From: Symsagittifera roscoffensis
Lineage: Eukaryota; Xenacoelomorpha; Acoela; Convolutidae
DNA: 64,000 nt
Assembly: GCF_963678635.1 (NCBI RefSeq)
Contig: NC_087065.1
Location: 59,174,754-59,238,753 of the forward strand
Reading direction: 5' to 3'
Position numbers and translations under genes: made by a program. Each line of letters starts with the position of its first letter. Positions within the stretch are counted from its first letter, which is position 1. This document shows, in pieces, positions 11,501-23,874 of this stretch. The notes beneath the pieces were generated by a model. It did no database searches and was not told the DNA's origin. It was given only the letters and a program-made list of their open reading frames with translations.

Positions 11501-14086
11501 TTCTTCTGTTCAGCTAACGGTTTAATTGTTGATTGTGATGAAACGAATTTTGATATTATTTGTAGTTTGTTTCCATTTACTTTAGTTCTTTCACAAAACT
11601 TGAAATAGCTTAAAAATATATCAAAAAAACCTGCTGCCAAAAATTTATGTGTTTCAAGCGCACATCGTTGATATATTTTTCGTCAAAATGTTTTTTATGT
11701 CCTTGCTCCGAAGGTAAAACTCAAATGTCTACAATTGCAATTATGTTTGAGTTTTTAATTTCAGTTAAGGTTCCAACATTCTTGTGAAAAGAGCACTCAT
11801 AACTTCAATTCATTTATTTCGCATTTTTTCCCTTCAACTAGGGATTGAGTAATATTCAAAGTCCAAAAAATTCAAGGAGAGCCTTCAAATAGCTCAAAAA
11901 ATCTCGGCCAAAACGGTTTTAAACAATAAGATTTGAAGAAAAAACTTAAATAAATCGATATTTTTTCAATAACTAAATCAGTTGGCAAACAATTTAAAGA
12001 GGGTATTAACCTTCAAACTTAAATTAAATTTACAGTAAAATTAAAATCTGGGAAATCCAATTCAATTTCATCCATTTTTCTTTTGAAAACAAAATTGTTC
12101 AGATCTTTTTTGACACTTAAAATGCAAATTGCTAGTAATTCAGCCTTTTGATGATATCGCAATTACAACTATACTTTATTGCAGCAGAGCACATCGTTTA
12201 TCTGGTTAATTTTTTCAGCTGTTAAAATTTTTGAGGGTTTTTCCCTCGATAAAAATTCTAAAAATTTCAAGAAAAACTGAAGTATTGATTGAATCACAAC
12301 TGAAAATGAGACTATGAGACTAAGCTTACATGAAAAAAGATTCCTCACCTTAAAATCCCGAACTAATAAACCCAGGATTTTGACAATGATTCCACGAAAA
12401 AATCTAAAAAAGTGTTTTTCGGCCAATTAAATAGTCTTTAAGGTACTTTTTTTAAAATCAGCCGTGAGTTCGTCTAGCTTTCTTAGATTATTTTGTGATA
12501 TATCCATTTGATTGCCACACTTTTTAATTCTTCCTTTACTAGGACAAAAAAGTTTTCCATTTTTTTGACTCTGGTACAAGACTGAGGGCTGAAATTTCGT
12601 TCGACGTTAAAACTAGCTCGTTGTTCGGTTCATAAGTCTTCTTAAGACCCAATTCAGAAGTTTTCCGCCAATAACCCTGATAAAACATAAAGTAACAACC
12701 CCTAATTTCAGCTTGGCAATGAGACGCAAAAGCATTCAACGCCGCAATTTCAAAGTCAATTAAAAACTTTTCAGCGCTTACGTCGCCGATAAGTGATATA
12801 GCGCGGTTATGGTTATGAAAATTTTATTTAATGATAAACATTTGTTGCTGAGCAGGGCGTAAACGCAAGGTGGATAAAATACTGCAGTCTGGACATATAC
12901 TGGGTAGAGCTGGTATAACTGACTAGGACAAATATTCAAAGTACTGTCTACAGGCCAGGTTCTGTTGAACAGGTTGATTGCGTTGCGGTTCTCAAAATTG
13001 CCAAAAATCATTTTTTGCTCCAATCCTTGTTTTCCGCTATCAAAAAGACAAAATTGCCTAAAGAGATCTGGTGTTTCGAAACGACGGTCACTCGTGGCAA
13101 GGATGGGCAGGGATGTTGTTTGCTAGCTTTGGTTCAGATTTCTCGTTTTAACCGACCAGGATGATAAGGACAGTTGGGTTGCCTTGCCGTCCTGCACAAA
13201 TTGTAAGCTTGCTGCGATGATATCTGAATGTCTCCTTCACTTACTGAACTAATTGTCGAGCTTCTGAGCGTCCTTTGTTGAGTTAGTGACTATGCTCACT
13301 GCTGTACGAGATTATATCGCTGCCACATGTGTTCAAACTTTTTAGACACTTATTTGATTTCCATTTGCTACATCACCAGTGTGTTTTTTTGTTTGTATCG
13401 CACTTCCTTTGAATTTTTTGGCCGTCAGGAATAAGAAGCTTTTGGACTTTTTGTGACGTTTCTCTAGTAAAAAACTTTTTTGACTATTCAATGACTTAAA
13501 AACTATTCAAAGAAATAATGAATTTAAAATGTATGCATTTTTAATTGAGCTATTCCAATTCAATGCCAAGGCCAAGTTAGCGCTAAACTAAATACATTTT
13601 CTCCAAAAATGAGTCTGATTTGAATTTGGAAATTTTTAGTGATGCCTTATTCATTAATATTTTGAACCTAATTGAGGTATCATTGCTAATGATTTACTTC
13701 TGATTACACTTTGATCATGTTTTTGTTCATAATTCATGGGATCTTTTTAATTATAATACAATCTTATGGTTTGGGTTGTTATTAGTGCATGGTATTTTTA
13801 ATATGGCGTCTTATATCATGGGAGCTTTTTGGTGTGGTATTTTTGTCCTGACACCGTGATATATTACTCGTCCTTGCTTGACCTGTTTGTTAGTGGGAAA
13901 AGACTAAAAAATCATACAACAAACTCGAATACTAAATTAATTTGTTTCTGAGGTCGGAACCTTGACTTTTTGAATGATTATTTTAACCTTGATAAACAAA
14001 ACTCATCCCTCAATTATTCAGAGATTTTGCAAATGAACAAATCTAATCGGATAATTATTCAGAACGTCAGTCATTTTTTTTTTCAG
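11501..14086. other. Non-coding stretch with one possible broken ORF
   Basis: It is mostly AT-rich with no recognised repeat. On the minus strand, 12,778-13,200 reads with plausible protein composition and is listed separately. The first exon(s) of the ion-channel gene, including its signal peptide, might lie here but I could not identify them. Confidence 0.4.
12778..13200 (-). pseudogene. Unrecognised broken coding remnant
   Basis: The minus strand reads for about 140 codons with one stop. Its composition is not AT-driven: RFETPDLFRQFCLFDSGKQG, NLFNRTWPVDS, then a Cys/Tyr/Pro-rich stretch ICPSQLYQLYPVYVQT. I recognise no family. It lies upstream of the minus-strand Pao-like element and might be a remnant of another element's gag or envelope-type ORF, but that is a guess. 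Confidence 0.25.
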
Positions 14087-14255
14087 ATTCTGTGCCAGAT
14101 TGTTCGTGGCAGCTGACCTTGGCGAACAGCTGGTGAGTGATGTTCTGGCCAACTGCAGTCGCAATCTGAGGCCAGTGGTGGATGTAAACAACCAAGTGGT
14201 GGTGGGGGTGGATTTTATCATCAACCAGATCAATTCCCTCGATGTAGTCGATCAG
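14087..14255 (+). CDS. Cys-loop ligand-gated channel, exon 1 of those found
   Basis: First visible exon of a nicotinic-receptor-like subunit. It has acceptor TTTTTTTCAG before 14,087 and donor CAG|GTAG after 14,255. It encodes the N-terminal helix and first strands of the extracellular domain: LVSDVLANCSRNLRPVVDV...VVVGVDFIINQINSLDVVDQ. This fits the family pattern 'L...L...Y....RPV......V.V......I..vDE..Q'. It ends in phase 0 and joins the next exon without a break. The signal peptide and start codon must lie in an upstream exon that I did not find. The subunit would sit in the plasma membrane as part of a pentameric neurotransmitter receptor. Confidence 0.85.
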
Positions 14256-14563
14256 GTAGAAAAAATAAACTCATTTGAACCATTTAAAAAAATTCTTAAG
14301 GATTTGACTGCTTCCTATTGATAAAAAAGTTTCAAAAAAAAACTCGATATACGCTTTCAAATACAAAAAAAAATCAGCATTTTGAAAAATCCATGATTCC
14401 TGTAAAAACAGAAGCCATAATTTATGGATTTCACTCCACAATCTCGAAATAAGGCCTTCAAGTAAGAATTTTAAGTAAGAATTTTAAGAAATTTAAGAAT
14501 ACAAAAACTGAGTTTTATGAAAAATTGGCGTGGATTAGTTTCAGAGGTTCCGCATCTTTTTAG

Positions 14564-14693
14564 GTGCTGGATTTGTCTCTCTTCATTGGGCTCAGCTGGC
14601 GGAATGAGAAAGTGTCCTGGGACACGGCAGACTACGACGGACACGACAGAGTCTTCTTAACACAGGACGACAACACCTGGCTTCCCGACATCG
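14564..14693 (+). CDS. Cys-loop ligand-gated channel, exon 2
   Basis: Bounded by acceptor TTTTTAG and donor G|GTCAGT. It starts in phase 0 and leaves one base over. It encodes VLDLSLFIGLSWRNEKVSWD and ends in DNTWLPDI. The conserved elements are the W-x-x-x-x-x-W strand (loop D region) and the WxPDI motif (loop A) found in nicotinic-type subunits. The leftover G joins GT of the next exon to make a Gly codon. Confidence 0.88.
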
Positions 14694-14784
14694 GTCAGTG
14701 TTGTTGTCGCATTCTTTTTTGTGGTATGAATAGTGGTTTTGTAATTTTCCGAATACCGCGAAGGTAACAAGTCTGTATATTTAG

Positions 14785-14824
14785 GTGTGCTGTTCAACAA
14801 TATTCCACGAGAGAAGCTTAAACA
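14785..14824 (+). CDS. Cys-loop ligand-gated channel, 40-bp exon 3
   Basis: A 40-bp micro-exon between acceptor TATATTTAG and donor GTAACG. With the preceding G it reads GVLFNNIPREKLK and leaves CA. The first residues extend WLPDI into the 'PDIxLyNn' motif of nicotinic receptors, which is why I accept such a short exon. The leftover CA plus the first C of exon 4 gives His, so phases agree on both sides. The protein is about eight residues longer here than usual for the family. Confidence 0.75.
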
Positions 14825-16511
14825 GTAACGCCCCTTTAGTTGCCCTCAAGTCAAATATACTTGTTTCGTATATTTTCAGCTATCATTCATCTAAAAAACT
14901 ATTTTATTGTCTAGTTTACAGCTAATTGAGCTTAGATTTTTTGAAATAACTACAAGAAAACTCTATTAAGGGGCATAAAACTTGGTTTTGAATTATTCGA
15001 AATGGAAGCTAAAACTAACAGTTTTGTAATAAATTTTCTGTGATTGCCTCGACTGCAAGATTATTCAACAAAAATTGTTTGCTTAACAAATTTGCTTAGT
15101 TTCCTTAAAATATCTGAAAATGCGGATCCTAAAAAGATCTTTACTTGATATACTTTTGACGTTTCTTAGCGTTTAGTGAAAATTTAATCTTGCTCTGTAA
15201 TAAATTCAACGCGTGCTTTTTCCTTTAAATTTTATAATTATTTCTTTGTGATTAATTTCAGATTCAGCATGACATGAGCTCACTTCAAAAAGTTAATTTA
15301 ATTGGTTAACCCAAGGTTAAGTTAGACCAGGTCACTACTGTTGCAAAATTTGGTATAAACTATGCAACAGACTCTAACTGCAAGCTCGTATCATTAGTCA
15401 TAAGGTAATAATGGAGTTGGCTCTCTTCAAGCTATCAAGTTTTAACTATACAACAGATTTCAACTGCAAGCTCATTAGTCATGAGGTAAAAATAGAGTTG
15501 GTTCTTTGAAGCCATTAAGTAAAAAGGGAGTGTAACTTTTCAATGTTAAGATTAAATAGCAGGAGGTAGATTTTTTGGAGTTATAATTATATAACCTTTA
15601 TTTTCAAGCCAGAAGCTTAAGACCATACAGTCAACAAAACTGTATGTTTGCAATTTAGTACGGTTAGGGAGAATACCAAAAAGAGGCATCCAGCAGTTCG
15701 GGTGGCCTATCCACGAGAAAAGCTAATCGCCCAGATTATCAGTTTGAGTCATTCAGACAAAACTGAAAAACAGTAGAAAAAATCAAAAATTTAGATAAAA
15801 AAACGAAAACCAACACAAAATTCAATTTTTGAGTGTTGTTTAGCAATCAAAATTATATGACCAAAAAGAATATGAGAAAAGGATGGAAAATTACTATCAA
15901 ATATTTTTAAAAAAATTCGTTTTCACAAATTTAGAAATTTATGTAATTTTATGATAAAACGAGTCCAAATATTCATAATTAAATGTTAACACTGTAAAAT
16001 TTTTGTCTTCTTGAAAAAAAATCATTATACAAATTACGAACTTATTATCTTTTTGCTCTTGTAGCAAGCTGATTTTAGCGTCTTGTGGTGATTGCCTGCG
16101 TTATTTCTTCCTTGTATTGCCTATGTTGACAGTTTCACTTATGCAAACGTGAAGATTTTTTTTCACAAGATCGCTTTATAAATCGCTTAATGTAAACCCA
16201 ACCTTGCCTATTTTACTTCATGAGTTTGAAAACTTCATCTACATGTAACTCTCGAACCAGACTGAGTATAACTTGTCCCGATAATCTTTCAGACTTTTGT
16301 GTTTTAATTCAATTGTTCTTCATAACTTTTTTGCTTTCTGCTTTAGCAGTCATTTTTCAGCTGTGCCATCTATCAGTACACTATTTTGATATATTAGTTG
16401 AATATATTTTTGGTCTATCCTTCTTAAAATCATCTGAGTTGATATTTCATCGCTGCTGCGTTTTTCAAAATATTATACTGTGTGCTTCGAACTTCAAGCT
16501 TACTTCATTTA

Positions 16512-17060
16512 TTGTTCCGACTTTCGATACGAAAGTAACGGAATATTTGTGCTCGGGGTGGGTTTTTTTTTCTTCAGACAAATTTCGACTTTTTAACTAG
16601 CCAATTTTGACGGACTTTTTTTATATCATTCGAAAGCTATTGTTGTCTTGAGCCTAAATTTGAAAAGAAATTTCAACTGTGATCATTTTTCGTATAGTTA
16701 TGAGGGTTTAAAGATTGCCATTTTGACCAATTTGGGACAATTAACGCGCGATATAATTCGCGCTATTAACGCGTAAGCGGAGATTTAATCCGTCTTAGAA
16801 ATCGTTCCAAATTGGGTAAAAGAAGCTTATTTGCCATAATTGATTTGTTACAAGAAGTGAAATCTATTGTTTTGTACTTTATATGGCGTGTGGGGGGATG
16901 ATTTTCATTAAAAAATTTCCAAATTTTCGAGAAAAAAATTTTTCATTTTATTTTTTTTTCATTTAATTTTTTTTTCTATGTTTTTTATGTTATTACAGCT
17001 CCATAAATGTTAAAAGGCAGTCGGAACTTTCAGGCTTCGCCCTGATACGAGCAGTCTTGT
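16512..17060 (+). repeat. Two-hairpin repeat, copy 1
   Basis: A ~550-bp non-autonomous element. It begins TTGTTCCGACTTTCGATACG, where ACTTTCG-TA-CGAAAGT forms a hairpin. It has GC-richer palindromic stretches around AACGCGCGATATAATTCGCG in the middle, and ends with CAGTCGGAAC, a second hairpin CAGGCTTCGCCCTG-like, and ATACGAGCAGTCTTGT. GTTCCGACT at the left matches AGTCGGAAC near the right end in inverted orientation. There is no coding capacity. Five other full or split copies are in this window. Confidence 0.85.
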
Positions 17061-17184
17061 TAAAATTAAGTAACTGTTGGATAAAATAGTAATTTTTTTT
17101 ATTACTCAAATGTCTTTTTCATCCTTGCTTATAAAGAGCTTTTATTCAACGTTTTAGAATCAATTTCCTTTTGCTTTTGAATTT

Positions 17185-17819
17185 TTGTTCCGACTTTCGA
17201 TACGAAAGTAACGGAATATTTGTGCTCGGGGTGGGTTTTTTTTTCTTCAGACAAATTTCGACTTTTTAACTAGCAATTTTTGATGGAATTTTTTTATATC
17301 ATTCGAAAGGTATTGTTGTCCTGAGCTCAAATTTGAAAAAATATTTCATCTGTGATCTTTTTTCGTAAAGTTACGGGGGTTTAAAGATTGCCATTTTGGG
17401 CAATTTGGAACAATTCACGCGCGATATATTTCGCGCTATTAACGCGTAAGCGGAAAGTTAATCCGTCTTAGAAATCGTTCCAAATTGGTTTAACGAAGCT
17501 TATTTACCATAATTGATTTGTTACAAGTAGCGAAATGTATCTTTTAGTACTTTATATGGCGTGTGGGGGGATGATTTTTTGTATAAAAAATTTCAAATTT
17601 TTGAAAAAAAAATTTTCATTTTGTTTTATTACTTTTAATTTTTTAATGATTTTAATGCTCCATAAACCTTAATCTTCCAAATTTTAGAGAAAAAAAATTT
17701 TTCATTTTATTTTTTTTCATTTAATTTTTTTTTAAATGTTTTTTATGTTGTTACTGCTCCATAAATGTTAAAAGGCAGTCGGAACATTCAGGGCTTCGCC
17801 CTGATACGAGCAGTCTTGT
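17185..17819 (+). repeat. Two-hairpin repeat, copy 2 (with internal partial duplication)
   Basis: Same family and orientation as copy 1 and only 125 bp downstream of it. It is ~85 bp longer because the A/T-rich segment before the right end (the 'TTTTCATTTT...TGCTCCATAAA' part) occurs twice. Confidence 0.85.
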
Positions 17820-19069
17820 ATATTTAATTAAAGAATTAAAGCATACAAGGCACAATCATTGCCTTAATCGGCGATAATCGGCCTGAATCACAACAAATAT
17901 TACTTTCATCGGCCTACAAACGTTTGAAATTTTTTTCACGTATAGCAAAAAATCAGCTGAACAAATCTGACCTTCCTGATAACTTTTCAATTATCTCAAA
18001 ACTTTTGTTTTTGAAGAAACTTAGTTTTCGATAAGAAATTTGAACACAATTGTGTTGGACCATCACTGTCGATTAAAAATTTATAAAAGAAGTCTATTCT
18101 TGACTAGCTGCTCCTTGTTTTTTGTGTACTATCAAATTTCAAAAATTATAGCCCAAACAAAAAGAAATTATTTTCAAGGTTTAGAGAGTCACTTGTAGAC
18201 ACCAAAAAGTTTCAAGTTTACATACACATCGTAGATGTTTCCAAGCTGCAATTTCAAGAAAACAGATAGTTCTGTTATCGAGCAAGAAACTAAGAGTTGC
18301 TCATTTCAGGCTTTCTATGAATAACAGTTATAAAAATTTTCTCCTCACGTGTTTTAGTTGAATTGGTCAGAATTTACATTCCATGTGAAATCAGTTCCTC
18401 AAAAAAAATTTTACGAACTACTTTGGGGCACCTACAAAAAACGACTATCCACTGTTTCAATAGGTTGATATAACTGCAGCTTGAAGATAACCCAATTCAT
18501 CATGTGTTTAAACCACATTTTAGTAAGAGGAATAATTTGGTGTTCATTGAGTTTAGCTTGAAGGCTATTTTAAAAATAATAGTAAATTTTGCGTCGATAA
18601 GCAAAATTCTGCAAAAAATAGACGTCCAGTTTTACGTTTCTTTCCATTTCTGGTCTTTTTTGAACAAAATTATGTCCTGTACACTTATATATAAAACTCT
18701 TTTAATTTGTTGGCTACTTTTCTGAAATTTTTTGTGATAATCGTAATCATTTTTGTTTACAGCTAAAGTGAATTAATACACAGATTGCTAGTATTGAATT
18801 TAAGTTGTTTAATTCAGTCTCATTCCTCTTTAGGAAGACAACACAGTTTAATTTATGAATTTGCTGAAATTGCGACTGTGGGTCTTTATCTAGTCTTGAA
18901 AAATTTCAAATCGTATTGCTAGAAGCACAACTAAGAAAGTTCATAATCAAGAAAGCAAATTGAAAAAATCCACTGAGAAAAGACACTAAAAAATCTGGTA
19001 CACCTGTATGAGGGAAATTTTCTGTAGATGCTAAAAACGTTTTTAGGATAAAAAGAAATCAAAATCAAA

Positions 19070-19610
19070 ACAAGACTGCTCGTATCAGGGCGAAGCCCTG
19101 AATGTTCCGACTGCCTTTTAAGGTTTATTGAGCAGCAGTAATACATAAAAAAAATTAAATGAAATAAAATAAAATGAATTTTTTTTCTAAAACTTGAATT
19201 TTTTAAATGAAAATCATCCCCCCACACGCCATATACAGAACAAAAAGATAATTTTTGTTCCTTGTAACAAATCAATTATGGCAAATAAGCTTCGTTCACC
19301 AATTTAGAACGATTTATAAGAGGATTAAATCTCCGCTAACGCGTTAATAGCGCGAATTATATTGCGCGTTAATTGTCCCAAATTGGTCAAAATGGCCAAA
19401 ATGGCCATCTTTAAACCCTCATAATTCTACGAAAAATGATCACAGGTGAAATATTTTTTCAAGTCTAAGCTCAGGACAACAATACCTTTTGAATGATATT
19501 TAAAAATTCCGTCAAAAATGGCAAGTAAAAAAGTCGAAATTTGTCTGAAGAAAAAAAAACCCACCCCGAGCACAAATATTCCGTTATTTTCGTATCGAAA
19601 GTCGGAACAA
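19070..19610 (-). repeat. Two-hairpin repeat, copy 3 (reversed)
   Basis: Full-length copy in reverse orientation, running from ACAAGACTGCTCGTATCAGG to CGAAAGTCGGAACAA, with the same internal landmarks (CCCCACACGCCATAT, the GCGTTAATAGCGCG palindrome). Confidence 0.85.
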
Positions 19611-20235
19611 TGACAGAGCGATAAAACAATCAAATATATTTGTTGAGATTCGCAATTAGTGTGAACTTTAAAACTGCTTTATCTTGGTAACCCTTTTTAC
19701 TTATAACTGCAACTTAAGTTTGCTTATTGCTACAGAACTGAAAAATGTTTAGATTACCGTATAAAAGTGTGCACTAACGATGTTCTTGTGTTTACGACTA
19801 ATTGGAAGATAAAAATTGTTTGCTTCAAAGGAAAATGCTGAATTTCAATTTTTTGTGGATTTGAAAAATATAAGAAAAAATGTGGGAAATAAAACAAAAC
19901 AGGTAGTTAGAAGTTGACAATTTTGATAGAAAATTAAATAATTTGTAATGTCACTAATGTTGCTCATGCAACCGATTTTTCAAAAATAGCTGAACTAAAT
20001 ATACAATTCAAAGTTTTGGTTTCGAGAGTTGGCTTTCATTTTCACCAAACTAGAGTTCATTAGAACTCATATGCTTCACTTCTCAGCGTTTTTTTAGTTT
20101 CAACTTGGGAGAGAAAAATAGCGTAGAGTTTCATGCGTCTCTCTTCAATTTCAGTTTTGAATGCATGAACTGTAGAACTTGACATGACGCCTTGTTTGCC
20201 ATGCATTGTTTTTTAATATTTTTTATTGTTTTTAA

Positions 20236-20370
20236 GCCATCCGCATGGTCAAATTTTTCATGTCGCTTTTGCCCAGGGTCATTTTTTTGCACAAAACCGA
20301 CACGCTGCACATCCTCATCAACACTGAGATGAAACCATTTGTGGTTGCCTTCAGTTTATGTTTGAGATAA
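20236..20370 (+). pseudogene. Orphan Cys-loop-channel post-M3 fragment
   Basis: Reads AIRMVKFFMSLLPRVIFLHK, then TDTLHILINTEMKPF, and stops at TAA 20,368. The pattern 'vr.fF...LPR.ifl' is what follows the third membrane segment in nicotinic-type receptors (start of the cytoplasmic loop). It is preceded by a pyrimidine-rich TTGTTTTTAAG that could be an acceptor, and a GTGGTT after MKPF could be a donor. It lies within intron 3, before the exons for M1-M3, so it cannot be in order in the same transcript. It is either debris of a duplicated paralogue or an unused exon. Confidence 0.4.
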
Positions 20371-22954
20371 TATGGAGGAGAATCTCGCTCATGTATATTT
20401 TATTCTCTTTCAGTTTGTTCTTTTCCTCGTTCAAATTATTTCGTTAGCTTTAAATTGCCTATTTTTCCTTCAAATTCACCAAATTCACATTAACAGTAAG
20501 AATCGTTAGATGGGGTTGATTTTTAGTACCCGGCTTCAACTGGTACGTACTCAATAAGCTCAACGAAGTATTATTTTGTCTCAAATCTTTGAAAAATTAA
20601 CCAATTCACTAGGAAGCCTCTCGTTCTAATTAGATATATCAATTAATTTGCCATGAGCTAATTTAAAAAAAAAATTTTCATACCAGATACTAAACTGTTT
20701 GCCATCAGCAGCAACGAAACTCGTCTGATGTGGAGTTTCCATTATATAAAAATTATTACAAAACTTTTTCACATTTCTTTCAATCAGTGTTTCCATTATG
20801 TGATCAATCAGAATCAGTAGAATTGAACTGACAAAAATTTTCTTTCTGGTTCAGCTCCATTCACATCGTAAACATCAATTTCCAGGGCTATTGCATTGAA
20901 GCCATCTTCAAATCCATATTTTGTAGTGGTAATGTCACATTCGAAATAACTAAAACAGCTAACAGATATCATGAAAGAAACATCTCTGTAAGTTTACTGT
21001 TGTCCATTGAGTGCGCTTCAAAAGTTCTTTGCTCGACACAATCATGCGTAGGGTTCCCATATGATGAACGGGATCCACAGATGCACAAGATCGAAAACCT
21101 GAGAAGCGCGAATTCAAGAAGACATCGGATCCATCAAAGCACTCGACTATACCAAATTAATTCTTTTTATCACTGATCTTTGAAACAAGTCATTTGTAAA
21201 ACAAGGTAGCCAATACGCTGTTTTACTCAGGCAAAATTCATGTTCTTCTAATGGCAACGTTGTGAAGCGCATCTTTCGTTAACCAGTTCAAATGCTCTTG
21301 AGTATGAACTACTGACAAGAGACTGCAACACAAAATATTTCTTTCATTCGGCGTGCCGTTCGTTCTCTTTCTGCATTATAAGAGATACTCATTTCTGCCT
21401 ACTTGCATCTATATAAGTTGCATTCTGCCTACTTGCATTCTGCCTACTCCATCTGTTTAAGTTACGCATGACAAAAGTTTCTCAACAAGAGGTTTACTGA
21501 GTCTCTCGGAATCTTTGAATTTATGAGCGGCGTCTGTTTCTGGATTGATGATGTTCAAACCACCCAGTCTTGCCGGAAGCTCTAGCACAGATCTTTCAAT
21601 GTCTTCTGTTGATACTCAACAAGTCAATTTTGGCAAAAATTGTGTTCTAATTTTGCTTTTGACTTTTGTAAGATTACCCTTAAATTCATCCTGGCTACTC
21701 AGCGGTGTGAAATAAATTCTCAAGTTCTTTTATACGTCCATCAGTCTTTTTGAGAACCACGTAACTTTACTATAAAATTGACTTTTCAACCTTTTCTGAA
21801 AGGAAATTTGCTTTTAAGGGTTAAAAAAGCAACTGTTATTTAGCTATGTTTGTTCTTACCTTTCAGTGAATTGTGCTGAAATCATTTCTGCAAGTTATAA
21901 ATTGAATTTAAAAAGCGCACTGATTTCAAAACGAGCCTTTTTTGTACTTTTGGTTGTACTGTGTTGCATCTTATTTTTTGCTGGACATCAAAATATAAAT
22001 CCTACGGTTTTGATGGCTTCGTAGAAAGTTAAAGGTAAAAAAGACCCAGTTAAATTCCCTTCAAGTATTTGGCTTAAATTATACCTGTTGATTGTCGCTT
22101 TGATTGATGATCTAAACAAAAGAAAAGATTCTGTTTTACAAGAGATGATTTAACAATGCATCAAAAATGGTTAGAGAGAATTTCTTGATGTTGTAAGCAC
22201 TTCTGTAAATATTGAAAAGCTTTAAGTTTTTGTATTCATAAAAAACGAACGAAAAAAAATAGGATATTGGCTACCAATTATACATTTTTTACTCATCATA
22301 TGATTTTATTGAAAAAATACTTAATTACAGAATTGATGGTAACTTTTAGGCAAGATTCATGATTAAGACATGATAATATGTTTTTTTACCTTATATAAGG
22401 GTCAGCAATTCCCGTCGGAAGATTAGTGTTTCAGGATCCAGAACAGTTTCGATAAAATGGCCAGTTTCGATTGAATGATACATCCATAGTTTCTTAACAA
22501 CACCACTTTTCTTATTTCGAACAAATTAGATCCTTTTAACTAGCTAATGAAGCGGTATCTCTGAGTTTCATCCCAGGTTGAAAGCAAAAAGTTGCCATTT
22601 CATTGTCCCATGAGTCACAATGAACTTGACGTTTTTCGGTGATATGTTACAATAGGTGGTAATTCTGAGTATAGTGCGTGTATCAAGTTTCAGAACAATT
22701 ATGCATAATATAGTCATTTTGTTTTCAATCAATTGTTCTACTATTTAGATAGTTTTTGTAATTACATTACTCAGCCAAATGAAATGCTATTCTAATACTC
22801 AACCTTTAAATTTTTTTGCTGAAAAATTTGGCTTTTGAAATAAATTGTAAATAATGTGCGAAGTATAACAAAAAGCGATCGAGCTATTGAAATTGAACCT
22901 ACCACCTATTGTAATATATCATCCGTTTTTCTTAGTTTTCTACAACCAAATCAG

Positions 22955-23145
22955 CGGCCACCACATAACTAGGGACCTGCCAGTGCCCTTCATGGTTAAC
23001 TCCAGCGGCCACACCTACATGTCCCGCCCTTTGAGGGCTGACTTCCTATGTGCCCTGAATGCGTACTACTTCCCCTTCGACCAACACGTCTGCAGACAGA
23101 AGATAGGACCATGGATAAACCCGACTGATCTGATCGACGTGCAAA
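22955..23145 (+). CDS. Cys-loop ligand-gated channel, exon 4 (Cys-loop)
   Basis: Acceptor ACCAAATCAG, donor AAA|GTATGC. It starts with the third base of the codon begun in exon 3. It contains PFMVNSSGHTYMSRP, very like the extracellular strand of alpha7-type nicotinic subunits, and the signature loop CALNAYYFPFDQHVC. That loop has two Cys exactly 13 residues apart and the FPFD core. NSS is a potential glycosylation site. It continues with KIGPWINPTDLIDV and leaves one base, completed by AC of exon 5 to give Asn. Confidence 0.92.
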
Positions 23146-23229
23146 GTATGCATTTTTTTTAGCAGTCCATAAGTTTTTCTCCATAGCAGTCCATGATTAC
23201 AAAGTACTTGTGAGATGACTAATCAAAAT

Positions 23230-23700
23230 ATACTAACTTGTTGAAGGGAAGTGCGCGCCGGGGGTGGGGGGGGGGGGGGGGGGGCGAACACCTTTCCTAA
23301 GGGATTCGACCCTCTTCCGACCCAAAGGGTCCCCCTTTGTATTATTTTGAGATATCCACTTTGGATGAATGACCTTAAAATATTTCTAAAGGCGCCTTTG
23401 GCGCCACTATATACTAGCTTTGACGGGGGAGAGCGCGCCGAAAAGCCGAAAAAATGGGATTTTTTGGTCGAAATTTTTCAAAAAGTCCATAAAAATGCCT
23501 TTTTGGCCTGTTTTTTTTTGAAAAAAAATGCCTGCGGTGCAGAAAGTTTGGTCAATATAGGGTCTTTATAGTGATTTAGGGGAGCTCAGAAAATCAATTT
23601 GGTCGACCTAAAAAAAAGGTCGAGAAAATTTCAAAACTTTTTTGAAAATGCGCCCCCTGGAGATTCCTAGATCGGCGCCTGGCCTGCAGGTTAGCTATTG
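23230..23700. repeat. Dispersed repeat in intron 4, with a 19-G run
   Basis: This segment resembles 33,845-34,225: both start with a G-rich tract, and share GGGGAGAGCGCGCCG, then TTTTTGGTC...TTCAAAAAGT and TGCCTGCGG-GCA in the same order. A run of 19 G (23,266-23,284) follows GTGCGCGCCGGGGGT. There is no coding function. It interrupts the channel gene between the Cys-loop exon and the membrane exon. Confidence 0.65.
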
Positions 23701-23874
23701 AAAAATAAACGTTCTTGTACAAAAAGCTTTGCAATTGAAGAAATTGAAGTATTGAAGGAAAAATGTTTCTAAGCAATTGAAGCAAAAATGTTTCTGAAAA
23801 TTTCTGGCACCAATAAAAATGAAAGTATCGAAAAGTTACAAGATTAAATTTCAGCCGTAGTTTCGTTTATTCAG

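Larger units (their letters stand above)
14825..22954 (+). other. Large intron 3 of the channel gene
   Basis: 8.1 kb between the donor at 14,825 and the acceptor CAG at 22,954. It contains three copies of the two-hairpin repeat (16,512, 17,185, and 19,070 reversed) and an orphan channel-like fragment at 20,236. The rest (14.8-16.5, 17.8-19.0, 19.6-20.2 and 20.4-22.9 kb) shows nothing I can identify beyond AT-rich sequence. Confidence 0.7.

Noticed and set aside
16220-16600. 126-codon plus-strand open frame
   Set aside because: Runs from intron sequence into the two-hairpin repeat; Phe/Ser/Leu-rich from AT bias only.
16512-17060. Helitron interpretation of the two-hairpin repeat
   Set aside because: Hairpins are present, but neither orientation has the 5' TC or 3' CTRR end.
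23251-23571. Plus-strand open frame starting with polyglycine
   Set aside because: Product of the G run and a dispersed repeat within an intron; no protein-like features.
23855-23874. Alternative acceptor ATTTCAG at 23,854 for the last channel exon
   Set aside because: Gives the wrong phase with exon 4; the acceptor at 23,874 restores the frame.
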